From assembly GCA_022452145.1 (NCBI GenBank), contig JAKURY010000003.1:98986-162985 (forward strand): 64,000 bases of DNA, written 5' to 3'. How positions within the stretch are numbered: position 1 is the first letter of the stretch; every line of letters begins with the position of its first letter. This stretch comes from Acidimicrobiales bacterium (lineage in GTDB: Bacteria; Actinomycetota; Acidimicrobiia; Acidimicrobiales; MedAcidi-G1). This document shows, in pieces, positions 49,870-59,092 of the stretch. The translations under genes and the position numbers were made by a program. Below the pieces are notes generated by a model, which worked only from the letters and a program-made list of their open reading frames with translations, ran no database searches and was not told where the DNA came from.

Positions 49870-50802
49870 ATGGCGGCGATGAAGAAGTTGGAGCGGCTCC
49901 TGGACCTGGTCGCACTGCTCCTTGAGGCGGAGCGGCCGTTGGGCCGTCATGAGATCCGGGACGGGCTGCCACCCGGCGCCTATGCCGACGACGACGAGGC
50001 CTTCCGCCGCACGTTCGAACGCGACAAGGACGAGCTCCGCAACCTCGGGATACCGATCGAAGTGGAGCCCCTTCCCGGGTGGGATGCATCGCAGGTCGGC
50101 TATCGGATCCACCGTTCGGCTCTGGAGGCAGACCTCCCGGCGCTGGACCCCGATGAGTTCGCCAGCCTCGCCCTCGCATCGGCCATGGTCCGGTTCGAGG
50201 ATGCGACGCCCGACGTCCCCATCTGGATGCTGGGTGGAGGCGGCGGGGATGCCGACCTCGACCGGTCGACCCCGCTGGCCGATATATCCGGGGATCCGGT
50301 CGTCCCCGACCTGATGCGCGCTGTGACCGGTGGACGGGTGGTCTCCTTCGGCTACAGGGGAGAGCGTCGGACGGTGGAACCCCACCGGCTGGTGTTCACG
50401 AAGGGCCACTGGCAACTCTCGGGCAGGGACCGGAAGCGTGGGGCCGGACGCCAGTACCGGTGCGACCGCTTCGAGACCGGGGTCGACGTCAGCGATGAGA
50501 TCATGGACCCGCCGGCGGTGCCGATAGACGTCAGTGACGACCACGCCTGGCTCTTCGGGGATGCCGACCTGGTGCCCGTCCGCCTCCTCGTCGACGAACG
50601 ACACGTCGCATGGCTCACCGGGTTCCTGCGGTCGGCCGAGGTGGTGGAGCGACGCGATGACGGCTCGGTCGTCATCGAGGAGCTGGTCCGGGAACCTGAT
50701 GCCTTCCGGTCCTTCGTGCTGACCTTCCTGGATGGTGCCGAGGTCCTGGAGCCGGCCTGGTTCCGCGCCGAGATGGTGGCCTGGCTGGAGGCACTGGCTT
50801 GA
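49870..50802 (+). CDS. pafB: WYL-domain transcription regulator PafB
   Basis: 310 residues. A winged helix (about 1-65; LLLEAERPLGRHEIRDGL) and WYL domain (about 140-210; VVSFGYRGERRTVEPHRLV) followed by the C-terminal WCX extension. With PafC it activates the RecA/LexA-independent DNA-damage response in mycobacteria. The stop overlaps the pafC start, so the two subunits are made together. Confidence 0.92.
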   Translation: MAAMKKLERLLDLVALLLEAERPLGRHEIRDGLPPGAYADDDEAFRRTFERDKDELRNLGIPIEVEPLPGWDASQVGYRIHRSALEADLPALDPDEFASLALASAMVRFEDATPDVPIWMLGGGGGDADLDRSTPLADISGDPVVPDLMRAVTGGRVVSFGYRGERRTVEPHRLVFTKGHWQLSGRDRKRGAGRQYRCDRFETGVDVSDEIMDPPAVPIDVSDDHAWLFGDADLVPVRLLVDERHVAWLTGFLRSAEVVERRDDGSVVIEELVREPDAFRSFVLTFLDGAEVLEPAWFRAEMVAWLEALA

Positions 50803-51749
50803 GCGTCCCGAGCGCCGCTGACCGGGTGCATCGCCTCCTTGCCCTGATCCCGTGGCTGGAGGCGACCCACCCCGCTGGAGCCGACATCCAGGCGGTGGCC
50901 GAACGGTTCGACTATCCGGCCGGAGACCTCATTCGGGACCTCACCGACGTTGTCAACTTCGTGACCGCGGATCCCTACCAGAGCTTCCTGGTGTTCGACA
51001 TCGTGGTCACCGAGGATCGCATCCGGGTGGACCGCAACGATCTCCTGGGTAAGCCGATGCGCATGGACCCCGCCGACCTGACGGCCCTGGTGGCGGCGGG
51101 CCGAGCCGTGGCGGCCCTGGTCGACGAGGACGACATGGGGCCGTTGGAGCGGGCCGTGGCCAAGCTGGCCGGGGCCAGGGGCTCGATGGAAGAGACGGTG
51201 CAGATCCGCCTGTCGGCCGGCGACGAGCCGGTCCTGGCCGTGCTCCGGGAGGCGATTCGGACCGGCAGGTGCGTGGACATCGACTACTACTCCTACGGTC
51301 GTGACGTGGAGACGACGCGGGTCGTGGAGCCCCACCGGTGCCTCTACGACGGCTTCTGGTACCTGATGGGCCACTGTCGGCTGGCGGGCGACCGGCGGGT
51401 CTTCCGCCTGGACAGGGTGCGCCGGGTCAACGTGACCGACCAGGAGTTCCAGCCGCCGGTCGACATGGCCGACGCCATGGATGGCATCCCGGTGGATGGG
51501 AGCCTCCCCGAGGTGACGCTATGCCTCAGCCCAGAGGTGCGATGGGTGGTGGACCAGTACCCCCATACGGGCATGGTCGCCGAAGACGACGGGCGACTTC
51601 GGGTGACCCTGCCCGTCACCGCCGAACGGTGGCTGGAGCGACTCCTGCTCCGCCTGGGTCCGGCAGCCGAGGTCGTGGGTGCTCCTGTCGGGCTTGGAGA
51701 GGACCTCCGGTGTGCGGCCGCCAAGAGGGTGCTGGCCCGCTACCGCTGA
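50799..51749 (+). CDS. pafC: WYL-domain transcription regulator PafC
   Basis: 316 residues. N-terminal winged-helix region (about 5-70), WYL domain (CVDIDYYSYGRDVETTRVVEPH) and WCX tail. Start is a TTG (TTGA overlap with pafB). Partner of PafB in a heteromeric damage-response activator. Confidence 0.9.
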   Translation: MSVPSAADRVHRLLALIPWLEATHPAGADIQAVAERFDYPAGDLIRDLTDVVNFVTADPYQSFLVFDIVVTEDRIRVDRNDLLGKPMRMDPADLTALVAAGRAVAALVDEDDMGPLERAVAKLAGARGSMEETVQIRLSAGDEPVLAVLREAIRTGRCVDIDYYSYGRDVETTRVVEPHRCLYDGFWYLMGHCRLAGDRRVFRLDRVRRVNVTDQEFQPPVDMADAMDGIPVDGSLPEVTLCLSPEVRWVVDQYPHTGMVAEDDGRLRVTLPVTAERWLERLLLRLGPAAEVVGAPVGLGEDLRCAAAKRVLARYR

Positions 51750-51781
51750 GGATGCGCCACCGTCTTGCCGGGCGGGACGGC

Positions 51782-51787
51782 TAGGTT
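51782..51787 (+). promoter_or_regulatory. Leaderless -10 hexamer for lepB
   Basis: TAGGTT with a 6-base spacer to the GTG at 51794. Confidence 0.6.
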
Positions 51788-51793
51788 CGGCCC

Positions 51794-52729
51794 GTGACGG
51801 ACGAGACGCCCCACGACGAGGTTTCCGGGCCGGACCCGGCGCGTTCCGGAGAGTCGGACGGCCAAGCATGGACCGACGACCTGCTCGCCAGGGCCCGGGC
51901 CCGTTCCCTCGGCCAGCCGACGGAATCCGAGGATCCCCGACAGCCCTCAGGGGAAGCACCGCTCCCGGCCGGACCGTCCCACCACGGACCGGAACCGACC
52001 CTGCAGCCCCCGGTAGTGCGGAGTCCCATCGTGACCAGGGCCGACCTCACCGGCGGGACGCCACCTCCGGCCGCATCCCTGGATGGGACCTTCTCGGTGT
52101 CGACGGCGCCCCTTCCACCAGAGGTGCGAGTGGAAGCGCCACAGGAGGTGGATCTGGGGATCCCCGGCAGGGGAGTGTCGGCCCGACGGTCAGTGCTGGA
52201 GTGGGGGTCGGTGCTCCTCGGGGCGTTGGTGTTGGCGATGCTGGTGCGGGCCTTCCTGTTCCAGGCCTTCTACATCCCATCGCCGTCGATGGAGCCGACC
52301 CTGTGGTCCGGGGACCGGATCCTCGTCAACAAGGTGAGCTACGACCTCCACGACGTCAACCGGGGGGACATCGTGGTCTTCCGGGCGCCACCGGGTTCCG
52401 GCATCGGTGACGATGACCTGATCAAGAGGGTGATAGCGCTCCCCGGCGAGAGGGTGACCGCGGAGGAAGGACGCCTGCTCATCGACGGTGGTCTGCTGAT
52501 CGAGCCGTACCTGCCGTACCAGGAGGGCACCGCCGGCTTCGGCATGGTTCCCTGGTGCGCCGATGGTGGGGACGGTGCTTGCACGGTGCCGGACGGCCAT
52601 GTGTTCGTGATGGGTGACAACAGGCCGAACTCGCGGGACAGTCGTTACTTCGGCCCCGTGCCGATCGAGTCCATAGTGGGGCGTGCCTTCGTGAGGGTGT
52701 GGCCACTGGGGGCCCTCGACCGACTCTGA
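51794..52729 (+). CDS. lepB: Signal peptidase I
   Basis: 311 residues. About 130 N-terminal residues are Pro/Ser/Asp-rich and likely disordered in the cytoplasm, then one transmembrane helix (about 136-157). Catalytic Ser165 is in IPSPSMEPTL and Lys211 in DLIKRVIALPGE; GDNRPNSRDSR completes the site. It removes signal peptides from Sec and Tat exports; placement near tatBC is suggestive. Confidence 0.95.
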   Translation: MTDETPHDEVSGPDPARSGESDGQAWTDDLLARARARSLGQPTESEDPRQPSGEAPLPAGPSHHGPEPTLQPPVVRSPIVTRADLTGGTPPPAASLDGTFSVSTAPLPPEVRVEAPQEVDLGIPGRGVSARRSVLEWGSVLLGALVLAMLVRAFLFQAFYIPSPSMEPTLWSGDRILVNKVSYDLHDVNRGDIVVFRAPPGSGIGDDDLIKRVIALPGERVTAEEGRLLIDGGLLIEPYLPYQEGTAGFGMVPWCADGGDGACTVPDGHVFVMGDNRPNSRDSRYFGPVPIESIVGRAFVRVWPLGALDRL

Positions 52730-52743
52730 GCCGTCCGGCCCCG

Positions 52744-53460
52744 TCAGAGGACTGGCCGACGCCTGGCGAGGCCGTCAACGAGACGGTCCACGTGGTCACC
52801 GTAGATACCGTCCAGCCCGAGCTTCAGCAGGCGATCGATCTGGCGAGGGTGTTGTGCATCCCACCCGAGGCACAGGAGGCCGAACCGCTGGAAGAGGGTT
52901 ACCAGCCCCCCACTCCAGTCGGGTTCGGGAAGGTTGACGGCATCGACACCTGATCCCGCCAGGTCGGCGGCCCGCCGCTCGGGACCCTCGACGATGTGGT
53001 CGAACCGCGTGGAGTGGACCAGGCGGAGGTCCCGGTCCAGGTCCCGCCAGTCGGCCAGGAGGGCGTGTTCCGGGTGGCAGATCCACAGCGACCCGGCGGC
53101 GCGGTGTCGGCGCGCCACGTCAAGGACGGCATGGATGGCGGCGGGGTCCTTCAGGTCCAGCGACACCTGCATGTCCGGTCCCACGGTCCGATAGAGGTCC
53201 GCCAGGGTCGGTACGGAGGCGGGGATCGCGGTGTGTGGCACATCTCCGATCGGGCGCCGCCGGAACAGCGATCCGACCCGGCCATCGTGGTGCAGGACCG
53301 GAACGCCGTCGACGGTGCACCACACGTCGCTCTCAAGCCCGGTGGCACCCATGGAGCGGGCAGTTGCGAAGGCCTGGAGGGAGTTCTCGGGGGCATGCGC
53401 CCGTCCGCCCCGGTGGGCGAACAGGATTGGGTCGGAGGACCATTCGGCGGTGGTGGACAC
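52744..53460 (-). CDS. Glycerophosphodiester phosphodiesterase family protein (copy 2)
   Basis: 238 residues. ILFAHRGGRAHAPENSLQAF and LESDVWCTVDGVPVLHHD hold the catalytic His pair and metal ligands; VSLDLKD follows. Somewhat shorter than copy 1 at 18384-19151. GTG start with CAGACT six bases upstream. It is inserted on the opposite strand between lepB and tatB, breaking the otherwise plus-strand locus. Confidence 0.88.
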   Translation of the reverse strand: MSTTAEWSSDPILFAHRGGRAHAPENSLQAFATARSMGATGLESDVWCTVDGVPVLHHDGRVGSLFRRRPIGDVPHTAIPASVPTLADLYRTVGPDMQVSLDLKDPAAIHAVLDVARRHRAAGSLWICHPEHALLADWRDLDRDLRLVHSTRFDHIVEGPERRAADLAGSGVDAVNLPEPDWSGGLVTLFQRFGLLCLGWDAQHPRQIDRLLKLGLDGIYGDHVDRLVDGLARRRPVL

Positions 53461-53466
53461 CGGCCC

Positions 53467-53472
53467 AGTCTG
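53467..53472 (-). promoter_or_regulatory. Possible leaderless -10 (CAGACT) for GDPD copy 2
   Basis: CAGACT on the minus strand, 6-base spacer to the GTG at 53460. Confidence 0.35.
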
Positions 53473-53508
53473 CCGGTCGGCCGGGCCGGTGGGCCATCCG
53501 TCTACGCG

Positions 53509-53514
53509 TAGGAT
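53509..53514 (+). promoter_or_regulatory. Leaderless -10 hexamer for the 67-residue membrane protein
   Basis: TAGGAT with a 7-base spacer to the GTG at 53522. Confidence 0.55.
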
Positions 53515-53521
53515 CGTTATC

Positions 53522-53725
53522 GTGGACGGTGGTTGGGTTCTGGTCGCCCTCGGGCTCGTGCTGGCGGTGGTCGCCACGAGCCACCTCAGCGCCCTGCTGG
53601 CCCACGAGCTGGCGGTGACCACCGAGTCCCTCGCCCAGCTGGGACGCCTGAGCGTGGCCGTGGGCGACCTCGCTCGTTCGGCAGAGCGATTCGGCGTCGG
53701 CGTCGCCCGGGTCGGCCGTCGGTAG
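53522..53725 (+). CDS. Small single-pass membrane protein upstream of tatB, unknown
   Basis: 67 residues: one transmembrane helix (about 5-24) then an amphipathic region (ESLAQLGRLSVAVGDLARSAE). The layout resembles a TatA-like hairpin only superficially; there is no Phe-Gly hinge. Its TAG stop is part of the -10 hexamer of tatB, so the two are transcribed separately or both ways. Confidence 0.6.
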   Translation: MDGGWVLVALGLVLAVVATSHLSALLAHELAVTTESLAQLGRLSVAVGDLARSAERFGVGVARVGRR

Positions 53726-53728
53726 GTT
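53723..53728 (+). promoter_or_regulatory. Leaderless -10 hexamer for tatB
   Basis: TAGGTT with a 6-base spacer to the ATG at 53735; its first three bases are the stop codon of the gene before. Confidence 0.6.
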
Positions 53729-53734
53729 CGCCTG

Positions 53735-53998
53735 ATGGGCAACCTCGGGGGCGGAGAGATCCTGGTCATCCTCATGCTCGGCCTGCTGGTGCTCGGCCCA
53801 GCACGCCTGGCGGTGGTGGCTAGGCACATGGGCAGCATGGTGCGTGAGGTACGACGGGTCGCCGAAGGCTTCCAGGAGGAGATCCGGGACCTGGTGGAAG
53901 ATCCCTCCATCGAGACCCTGGCCCGGGAACGGGGTCGTCACCTGACCGTGCCGGACGGGGCGGCTCCGGACCGGCCCACGGAGCAGGACGGTGCGTGA
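53735..53998 (+). CDS. tatB: Twin-arginine translocase subunit TatB/TatA family
   Basis: 87 residues. GGGEILVILMLGLLVLGPARL is a transmembrane helix ending in the Gly-Pro hinge characteristic of TatB, followed by an amphipathic helix (MVREVRRVAEGFQEEIRDL) and a disordered tail. The Glu before the helix and Gly-Pro favour TatB over TatA. Its stop overlaps the tatC start. Confidence 0.88.
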   Translation: MGNLGGGEILVILMLGLLVLGPARLAVVARHMGSMVREVRRVAEGFQEEIRDLVEDPSIETLARERGRHLTVPDGAAPDRPTEQDGA

Positions 53999-54761
53999 GG
54001 GCGATGGCCGGATGCCCCTCCTCGAGCACCTGGAGGAGCTCCGCCGACGGCTGATCCGTTCGGTTGCGGCCGTCTCACTCGGGGCGGTGGCCTGTTGGAT
54101 CCTCTACCCGCAGATCCTTGACCTGCTCCTCGAGCCCTACTGCCAGATCCGTGGCTCGAATATCAGGTCGACGACCTTCGGTAGCGGGTGCGAGCTCCTC
54201 GTGACGGATCCCCTGGAGCCCTTCGGCGTCCGGATGATGGTGGCTGGCTACGGCGGCGTGGCCCTGGCCATGCCCGTGCTCCTCTGGCAGGCGTGGCGCT
54301 TTGTGGCTCCCGGCCTCCACGTTGCGGAGCGACGCTGGGCAATACCGTTTGTGGCCCTCGGTGTGCTGCTCTTCGCCTCGGGCTGCGGCCTCGCCTACTG
54401 GAGCATCCCGCGGGCGCTGGACTTCCTGATCGGGATTGGCGGCCCCGACCTGGTGAGCGTGTTCTCACCGTCCCGGTATCTGGGCTTCGTGGTCAAGATG
54501 ATGCTGGCCTTCGGCCTGGGCTTCGAGTTCCCACTGGTCCTCGTATTCCTGCAGTTGATCGGCGTCCTCACCCCTGCGGCGCTACGGCGGACCCGGCGCT
54601 ACGCGGTGGTCGGCATCGTGGCCCTGGTCGCCGTGCTGACCCCAAGCGGTGATCCGTTCACGCTCCTGATCCTGTCGGTGCCGATGCTCCTGTTCTACGA
54701 GTTGGCCATCCTCGTGGGAGCACTCAGGGACCGCCGTCGGCGACGGGCCCGGGTCAGGTGA
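53991..54761 (+). CDS. tatC: Twin-arginine translocase subunit TatC
   Basis: 256 residues with six membrane helices. MPLLEHLEELRRRLIRS is the conserved cytoplasmic N-terminus; GFEFPLVLVFLQ and VVGIVALVAVLTPSGDP are later signatures. It is the receptor for twin-arginine signal peptides. The GTG at 53991 adds seven residues before the conserved Met; ATG 54012 with GAGG upstream is an equally good start. Confidence 0.95.
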   Translation: MREGDGRMPLLEHLEELRRRLIRSVAAVSLGAVACWILYPQILDLLLEPYCQIRGSNIRSTTFGSGCELLVTDPLEPFGVRMMVAGYGGVALAMPVLLWQAWRFVAPGLHVAERRWAIPFVALGVLLFASGCGLAYWSIPRALDFLIGIGGPDLVSVFSPSRYLGFVVKMMLAFGLGFEFPLVLVFLQLIGVLTPAALRRTRRYAVVGIVALVAVLTPSGDPFTLLILSVPMLLFYELAILVGALRDRRRRRARVR

Positions 54762-57214
54762 GCGACGGCCGTCCGTTCGAGTTGGACCGCTTCCAGGTGG
54801 AGGCGATGGCCTCGGTAGATGCCGGACGGTCGGTGCTGGTGGCTGCCCCGACGTCGAGCGGCAAGACCGTGGTGGCCGAACACGCCGTGGACCGGGCACT
54901 CGCAGAGGGCCGACGAACCTTCTACACGGCTCCGATCAAGGCACTCTCAAACCAGAAGTTCCGGGACCTGGGTCGACGGCTGGGCACAGACCGGGTCGGC
55001 CTCATGACGGGGGACCAGGTGGTGGCCCCCGAAGCTCCGGTGGTGGTCATGACCACGGAGGTGCTCCGGAACATGCTCTACTCAAGGTCCGATGCAACCC
55101 GGGGCCTGGGCTGGGTGGTCCTCGACGAGGTCCACTTCCTGGAGGATCCGTACCGGGGTGCGGTCTGGGAGGAGGTCGTCCTGAACCTCGCTCCGGACGT
55201 CGGCCTGGTGGCCCTATCCGCCACCGTCTCCAACGCCGGCGAACTCGGAGACTGGCTGACGGCCGTCCGGGGGCCGACCGACGTGGTGGTGGAGACCCGA
55301 CGGCCGGTCCTGCTCCGGACCCACTACCTGGTCGCCGAGCGGGGGAGGGGACGTCGACTCCATCGCCTGGCCACCCATCGGGGAGGGTCACCAAATCCTG
55401 ACGGCCGGCATTTCGACGCCGACGACAGCGGCCGACGGGGCCGTGGAGGCGGAAGGGGCTCACGGTGGGCGACCCCGCGGCGTGGCGAGGTACTCGGCGA
55501 ACTGGCCGACCATGGCCTCCTTCCGGCCATCCACTTCATCTTCAGCCGGGCGGGTTGTGACGAGGCCAGAGACGCCATCCTGGCCGATGGAGTGTCCCTG
55601 AATGACGAGGCCGGCGCCGGGGCCGTGGGCGACCACGTGGCGGCACGCCTTGCGGGGCTTCCTCCAGGGGACCTGGACGCCCTGGGCGTGGATAGCTGGA
55701 CCGACGGGCTGCGACGAGGGGTGGCCGCCCACCACGCCGGGCTGGTCCCGATATTCAAGGAGGTCACCGAGGAGCTCTTCGCCATGGGACTCCTGAAGGT
55801 TGTCTATGCAACCGAGACGCTCGCCCTCGGGGTTAACCTGCCGGCCCGCACGGTGGTGATCGACCGACTGACGAAGTTCACCGGCCAGACGCACGAGGTC
55901 CTGACGCCCGGCCAGTTCACCCAGCTCACGGGCCGCGCCGGTCGGCGGGGCCTGGACAGCGACGGCCACGCCATCGTCTGCTGGTCGCCCTTCGTGTCGT
56001 TCGACCGGGTCGCCGGCCTGGCAGGTAGCCGGGATTTCGTCCTCCGGTCGGCCTTCCGCCCCACGTACAACATGGTGGCCAACCTGATCGTGAGCCGGAC
56101 ACGGGCCGAAGCCGTGGACCTGCTGGCCCGCTCCTTCGCCCAGTTCCAGGTTGATCGGCAGGTGGCGAATCGCCAGCGCCGCAATGCCGAGAAGCGAGGA
56201 GAGGTGGAGCGCATCCGGGCCGACCTCGTGGAGGCGTCGGTGGTGGACGGAGACCAGGTCCCGGTCGCAGCCCTGCGGCCCGGTGAGGTGGTGGTCCTTG
56301 ACGACGGCCTGGCCCATCTGGTCCTCTCGGTCGCGCACCGGGGCGGTGGTCGGGTCAGACTCCGGAGCCTCGACCAGGACGGCCGGATGGCGACCGTGGA
56401 CTCAGCCGAACTGGGTCGGGCCCCCGTGCGGGTCGGAGAGGTCGCCCTGCCGGCACCCTTCGCCCCGGACCGAGCGGAGTTCCGCCGGGCCGCCATGGTG
56501 CGCCTCGACCCCTTCGCCCGAGAGGAGGAGGTCGACCCGGCGACTCGACGACGCCTGGCACGCCTCGAGCGAGACCTGGAGAGGGCCGTCGGCGGCCAGC
56601 CTGGCGGTGACCTGACGGCGCGGCTGGATTCCTCCCTGAGAGTCCTGGAGGCCCGTGGCCTTGCCGACGGCTGGACCCTCCTGGAACGGGGACGCGCCCT
56701 CACCTCCATCCACAACGAGGCCGACCTGCTGGTCGTCGAGGTACTGGCCGCGGGCCAGCTGGACAGCGTCGGAGCATCCATGCTCGCTGCCCTGGTGTCC
56801 TGTCTCACCTACCGGAAGCGCGGGCCCGGCGAGCCATCGACCGTCCGTCTGGGGGGTGGATTCGGCGCACGCTTCGAGTCGATCGTGGCGCTGGCTGCCG
56901 AGATCGCCACCGAGGAGCGCTCGGTCGGGATGGAACCGGCAGATCCACCGGATCCGGGGTTCGCGCACATCATCCACGCCTGGGCCGACGGCGCGGAGTT
57001 GGACGAGGTGCTGGAGGACGCCATGACCGGGGGAGAGTTCGTCCGTAACGTCCGCCTGGTCGCCGACCTGCTCCGCCAGGTGGCGAAGGTCGCCTCCCCG
57101 CTTCTGGCCGACGTGGCCGAGGTGGCCGGTGGCCGCCTGAACCGTGGCGTGGTGGCCCTTTCCATCGGGGCACCCCCCAGCGGGGACGCCGTCGGTCAGG
57201 AGGCTGCAGGGTGA
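54758..57214 (+). CDS. helY: DEAD/DExH-box helicase HelY (Ski2/Mtr4-like)
   Basis: 818 residues. Walker A APTSSGKT (30-37), motif II LDEVHFLE, motif III LSATVSNAGE, motif VI QLTGRAGRRGLD, and a C-terminal DSHCT-like helical domain (about 640-800). A Gly/Arg-rich insert, about residues 195-245, lies between the two RecA domains. Related to RNA helicases that feed exonucleases; in mycobacteria this gene also follows tatC. The GTG overlaps the tatC stop. Confidence 0.92.
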   Translation: MSDGRPFELDRFQVEAMASVDAGRSVLVAAPTSSGKTVVAEHAVDRALAEGRRTFYTAPIKALSNQKFRDLGRRLGTDRVGLMTGDQVVAPEAPVVVMTTEVLRNMLYSRSDATRGLGWVVLDEVHFLEDPYRGAVWEEVVLNLAPDVGLVALSATVSNAGELGDWLTAVRGPTDVVVETRRPVLLRTHYLVAERGRGRRLHRLATHRGGSPNPDGRHFDADDSGRRGRGGGRGSRWATPRRGEVLGELADHGLLPAIHFIFSRAGCDEARDAILADGVSLNDEAGAGAVGDHVAARLAGLPPGDLDALGVDSWTDGLRRGVAAHHAGLVPIFKEVTEELFAMGLLKVVYATETLALGVNLPARTVVIDRLTKFTGQTHEVLTPGQFTQLTGRAGRRGLDSDGHAIVCWSPFVSFDRVAGLAGSRDFVLRSAFRPTYNMVANLIVSRTRAEAVDLLARSFAQFQVDRQVANRQRRNAEKRGEVERIRADLVEASVVDGDQVPVAALRPGEVVVLDDGLAHLVLSVAHRGGGRVRLRSLDQDGRMATVDSAELGRAPVRVGEVALPAPFAPDRAEFRRAAMVRLDPFAREEEVDPATRRRLARLERDLERAVGGQPGGDLTARLDSSLRVLEARGLADGWTLLERGRALTSIHNEADLLVVEVLAAGQLDSVGASMLAALVSCLTYRKRGPGEPSTVRLGGGFGARFESIVALAAEIATEERSVGMEPADPPDPGFAHIIHAWADGAELDEVLEDAMTGGEFVRNVRLVADLLRQVAKVASPLLADVAEVAGGRLNRGVVALSIGAPPSGDAVGQEAAG

Positions 57215-57816
57215 CGGTGGAGCGGGGCCGCGACTGGGGAGGACCAGGCCCGGTTCCCGACGACGCCGTTGTGGTGGCCTCCAACTCCGACCTGCGGGCC
57301 GTGGTGACCGGAGCCAGGCGGGTCGGCCGAGCCGTCCCGGTCGTGGCGCTTGTAGGAGGGGACCTCTGCCGAACGCTTGGGGGTCGTGGCGAGGTGCGTC
57401 CGGGTGGAACCGGCACCCGGGTGGTGGTGGACATCGGCTGTGTGCTCCTGGACGGTCGGCTCCACTGGTTCGTCGCCCACCTCGTGGCCCGTTCGCCGGG
57501 CGGCTTCGGGCGCTGGTGGGTGGCGGCCAACGCCGCCCACCACGGACACTGGAACCTCGCTCCCCGGGCCCATCCAGGCGACGGGCTGTTGGACGTGCTG
57601 GATGGACGGCTCCGAGGTGCGGCGTACCTGGCGGCCTGGCGTCGCCTGAGGAGGGGCGACCACGTTCCACATCCGTCCATCGACTACCGGCGGGTTCCGG
57701 CGGTCCAGACATCCTTCGACCGGCCCCTCACCGTACGCCTGGATGGCGAGGTTGTCGGTCGGGCCCGAGACCTCGCGGTGCGGGTCGAGCCAGCGGCCCT
57801 CAACCTGGCGGTCTGA
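57211..57816 (+). CDS. Short diacylglycerol-kinase-fold protein, possibly degenerate
   Basis: 201 residues. The C-terminal part (FDRPLTVRLDGEVVGRARDL, then RVEPAALNLAV) matches the lipid/diacylglycerol kinase C-terminal beta domain, where DGE is conserved. Near the N-terminus VALVGGDLCRTLGG faintly recalls the GGDGT nucleotide loop, but the family is normally about 300 residues and the Gly-Thr is lost. It may be a binding protein rather than a kinase. Overlaps helY by four bases. Confidence 0.5.
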   Translation: MTVERGRDWGGPGPVPDDAVVVASNSDLRAVVTGARRVGRAVPVVALVGGDLCRTLGGRGEVRPGGTGTRVVVDIGCVLLDGRLHWFVAHLVARSPGGFGRWWVAANAAHHGHWNLAPRAHPGDGLLDVLDGRLRGAAYLAAWRRLRRGDHVPHPSIDYRRVPAVQTSFDRPLTVRLDGEVVGRARDLAVRVEPAALNLAV

Positions 57817-57847
57817 GCCGGGCTCAGAACCGCCCAGGACCCTCGGG

Positions 57848-57853
57848 TAGGGT
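57848..57853 (+). promoter_or_regulatory. Leaderless -10 hexamer for the M20 hydrolase gene
   Basis: TAGGGT with a 7-base spacer to the ATG at 57861. Confidence 0.6.
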
Positions 57854-57860
57854 CCCGACG

Positions 57861-59072
57861 ATGGGCGACGCGACAGGTGACCCGGTGGATGCGGCCCGGC
57901 GGGCGGTCTGCCAACGGGTCGACGAGTTGGCAGGCGTGCTCCTGGAGACCTCGCGGGCCATCCACGACCAGCCCGAGCTGGCCTTCGAGGAGCACCTTGC
58001 CCACGAGTTGCTGACGGGGGTGCTTGCCGACCAGGGAATCGACGTGGTCCGCTCCGCCTACGGCCTCGAGACGGCGTTTGAGGGGTCGGCGGGCACCAGG
58101 GGCCCGGTCGTGGCGGTCCTCTGCGAGTACGACGCTCTCCCCGGGATCGGCCACGCCTGCGGTCACAACATCATCGCCACCGCCGGCCTGGGGGCCGGCC
58201 TGGCCGCTGCGTCGGTGGCCGACGGCCTGGGGGGCCGGGTCCGGATCCTCGGGACTCCCGCCGAGGAGGGTGGGGGCGGCAAGGTGATCATGATGCGGAG
58301 GGGCGCCTTCGACGAGGTGGATGCCGCCCTAATGGTGCACCCGGCGGACGCCGATCTGGAGAACATCACGAGCCTGGCCATCCAGCAGGCCCAGGTGGTC
58401 TACAGGGGCCGCGCAGCCCATGCCGCGGCAGCCCCGGAGAAGGGACTGAACGCCCTCGATGCGGCAGTACTCGGGTACGTAAACGTGGCGGCCCTACGGC
58501 AGCACATCGCCCCGGACGAGCGGATCCACGGGATCTTCACCGACGCTGGTGAGAAGGCGAACATCGTGCCGGTGCGCGCCGCCGCCAACTGGTACGTCCG
58601 GTCGCCGACCCGGGCCCGGTTGGAGGCCCTCAAGCCGCGCCTCGCCGCCTGCCTCGAGGCCGGGGCGGCAGCCGCCGGTTGCGAGGTGGAGATCGAGTGG
58701 ATCCAACCGTCCTACGACGAGGTGATGGACAACCGGGCGCTGCTGGACCGCTACACGGCCAACGCCGCGACCCTGGGGCGTACCGTCCGAGCGGCGGTCG
58801 AGCACCAGGTCGTGGGAAGCACCGACATGGGAAACGTGAGCTATCTGGTGCCGTCCATCCACCCGATGATCAAGACGGCTCCGGCAGGCACAGCGATCCA
58901 CACGGAGGCATTCGCCGACTGTGCGAAAAGCGAGGAGGCCGACCTGGCGATCCTCGACGGAGCCAAGGCGATGGCCCTGACAATCGTGGACTGCTGGACC
59001 GACGATTCGGTTCTGACCGAGGCCCGAGAGCAGTTCGAGCACCTGAAGGGCGTCCGCGCCGGATCCCGCTAG
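57861..59072 (+). CDS. M20-family amidohydrolase (AbgB/Amidohydrolase-like)
   Basis: 403 residues. Metal-binding motifs YDALPGIGHACGHN and TPAEEGGGGK, then the dimerisation lid (RGRAAHAAAAPEKGLNALDA) and a late His in SIHPMIK. The pattern suits the aminobenzoyl-glutamate hydrolase/aminoacylase branch. No signal peptide. Substrate unknown. Confidence 0.88.
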   Translation: MGDATGDPVDAARRAVCQRVDELAGVLLETSRAIHDQPELAFEEHLAHELLTGVLADQGIDVVRSAYGLETAFEGSAGTRGPVVAVLCEYDALPGIGHACGHNIIATAGLGAGLAAASVADGLGGRVRILGTPAEEGGGGKVIMMRRGAFDEVDAALMVHPADADLENITSLAIQQAQVVYRGRAAHAAAAPEKGLNALDAAVLGYVNVAALRQHIAPDERIHGIFTDAGEKANIVPVRAAANWYVRSPTRARLEALKPRLAACLEAGAAAAGCEVEIEWIQPSYDEVMDNRALLDRYTANAATLGRTVRAAVEHQVVGSTDMGNVSYLVPSIHPMIKTAPAGTAIHTEAFADCAKSEEADLAILDGAKAMALTIVDCWTDDSVLTEAREQFEHLKGVRAGSR

Positions 59073-59078
59073 ACGGCG

Positions 59079-59084
59079 TAGGTT
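59079..59084 (+). promoter_or_regulatory. Leaderless -10 hexamer for the double ThyX gene
   Basis: TAGGTT with an 8-base spacer to the GTG at 59093. Confidence 0.55.
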
Positions 59085-59092
59085 CGGCGCCC

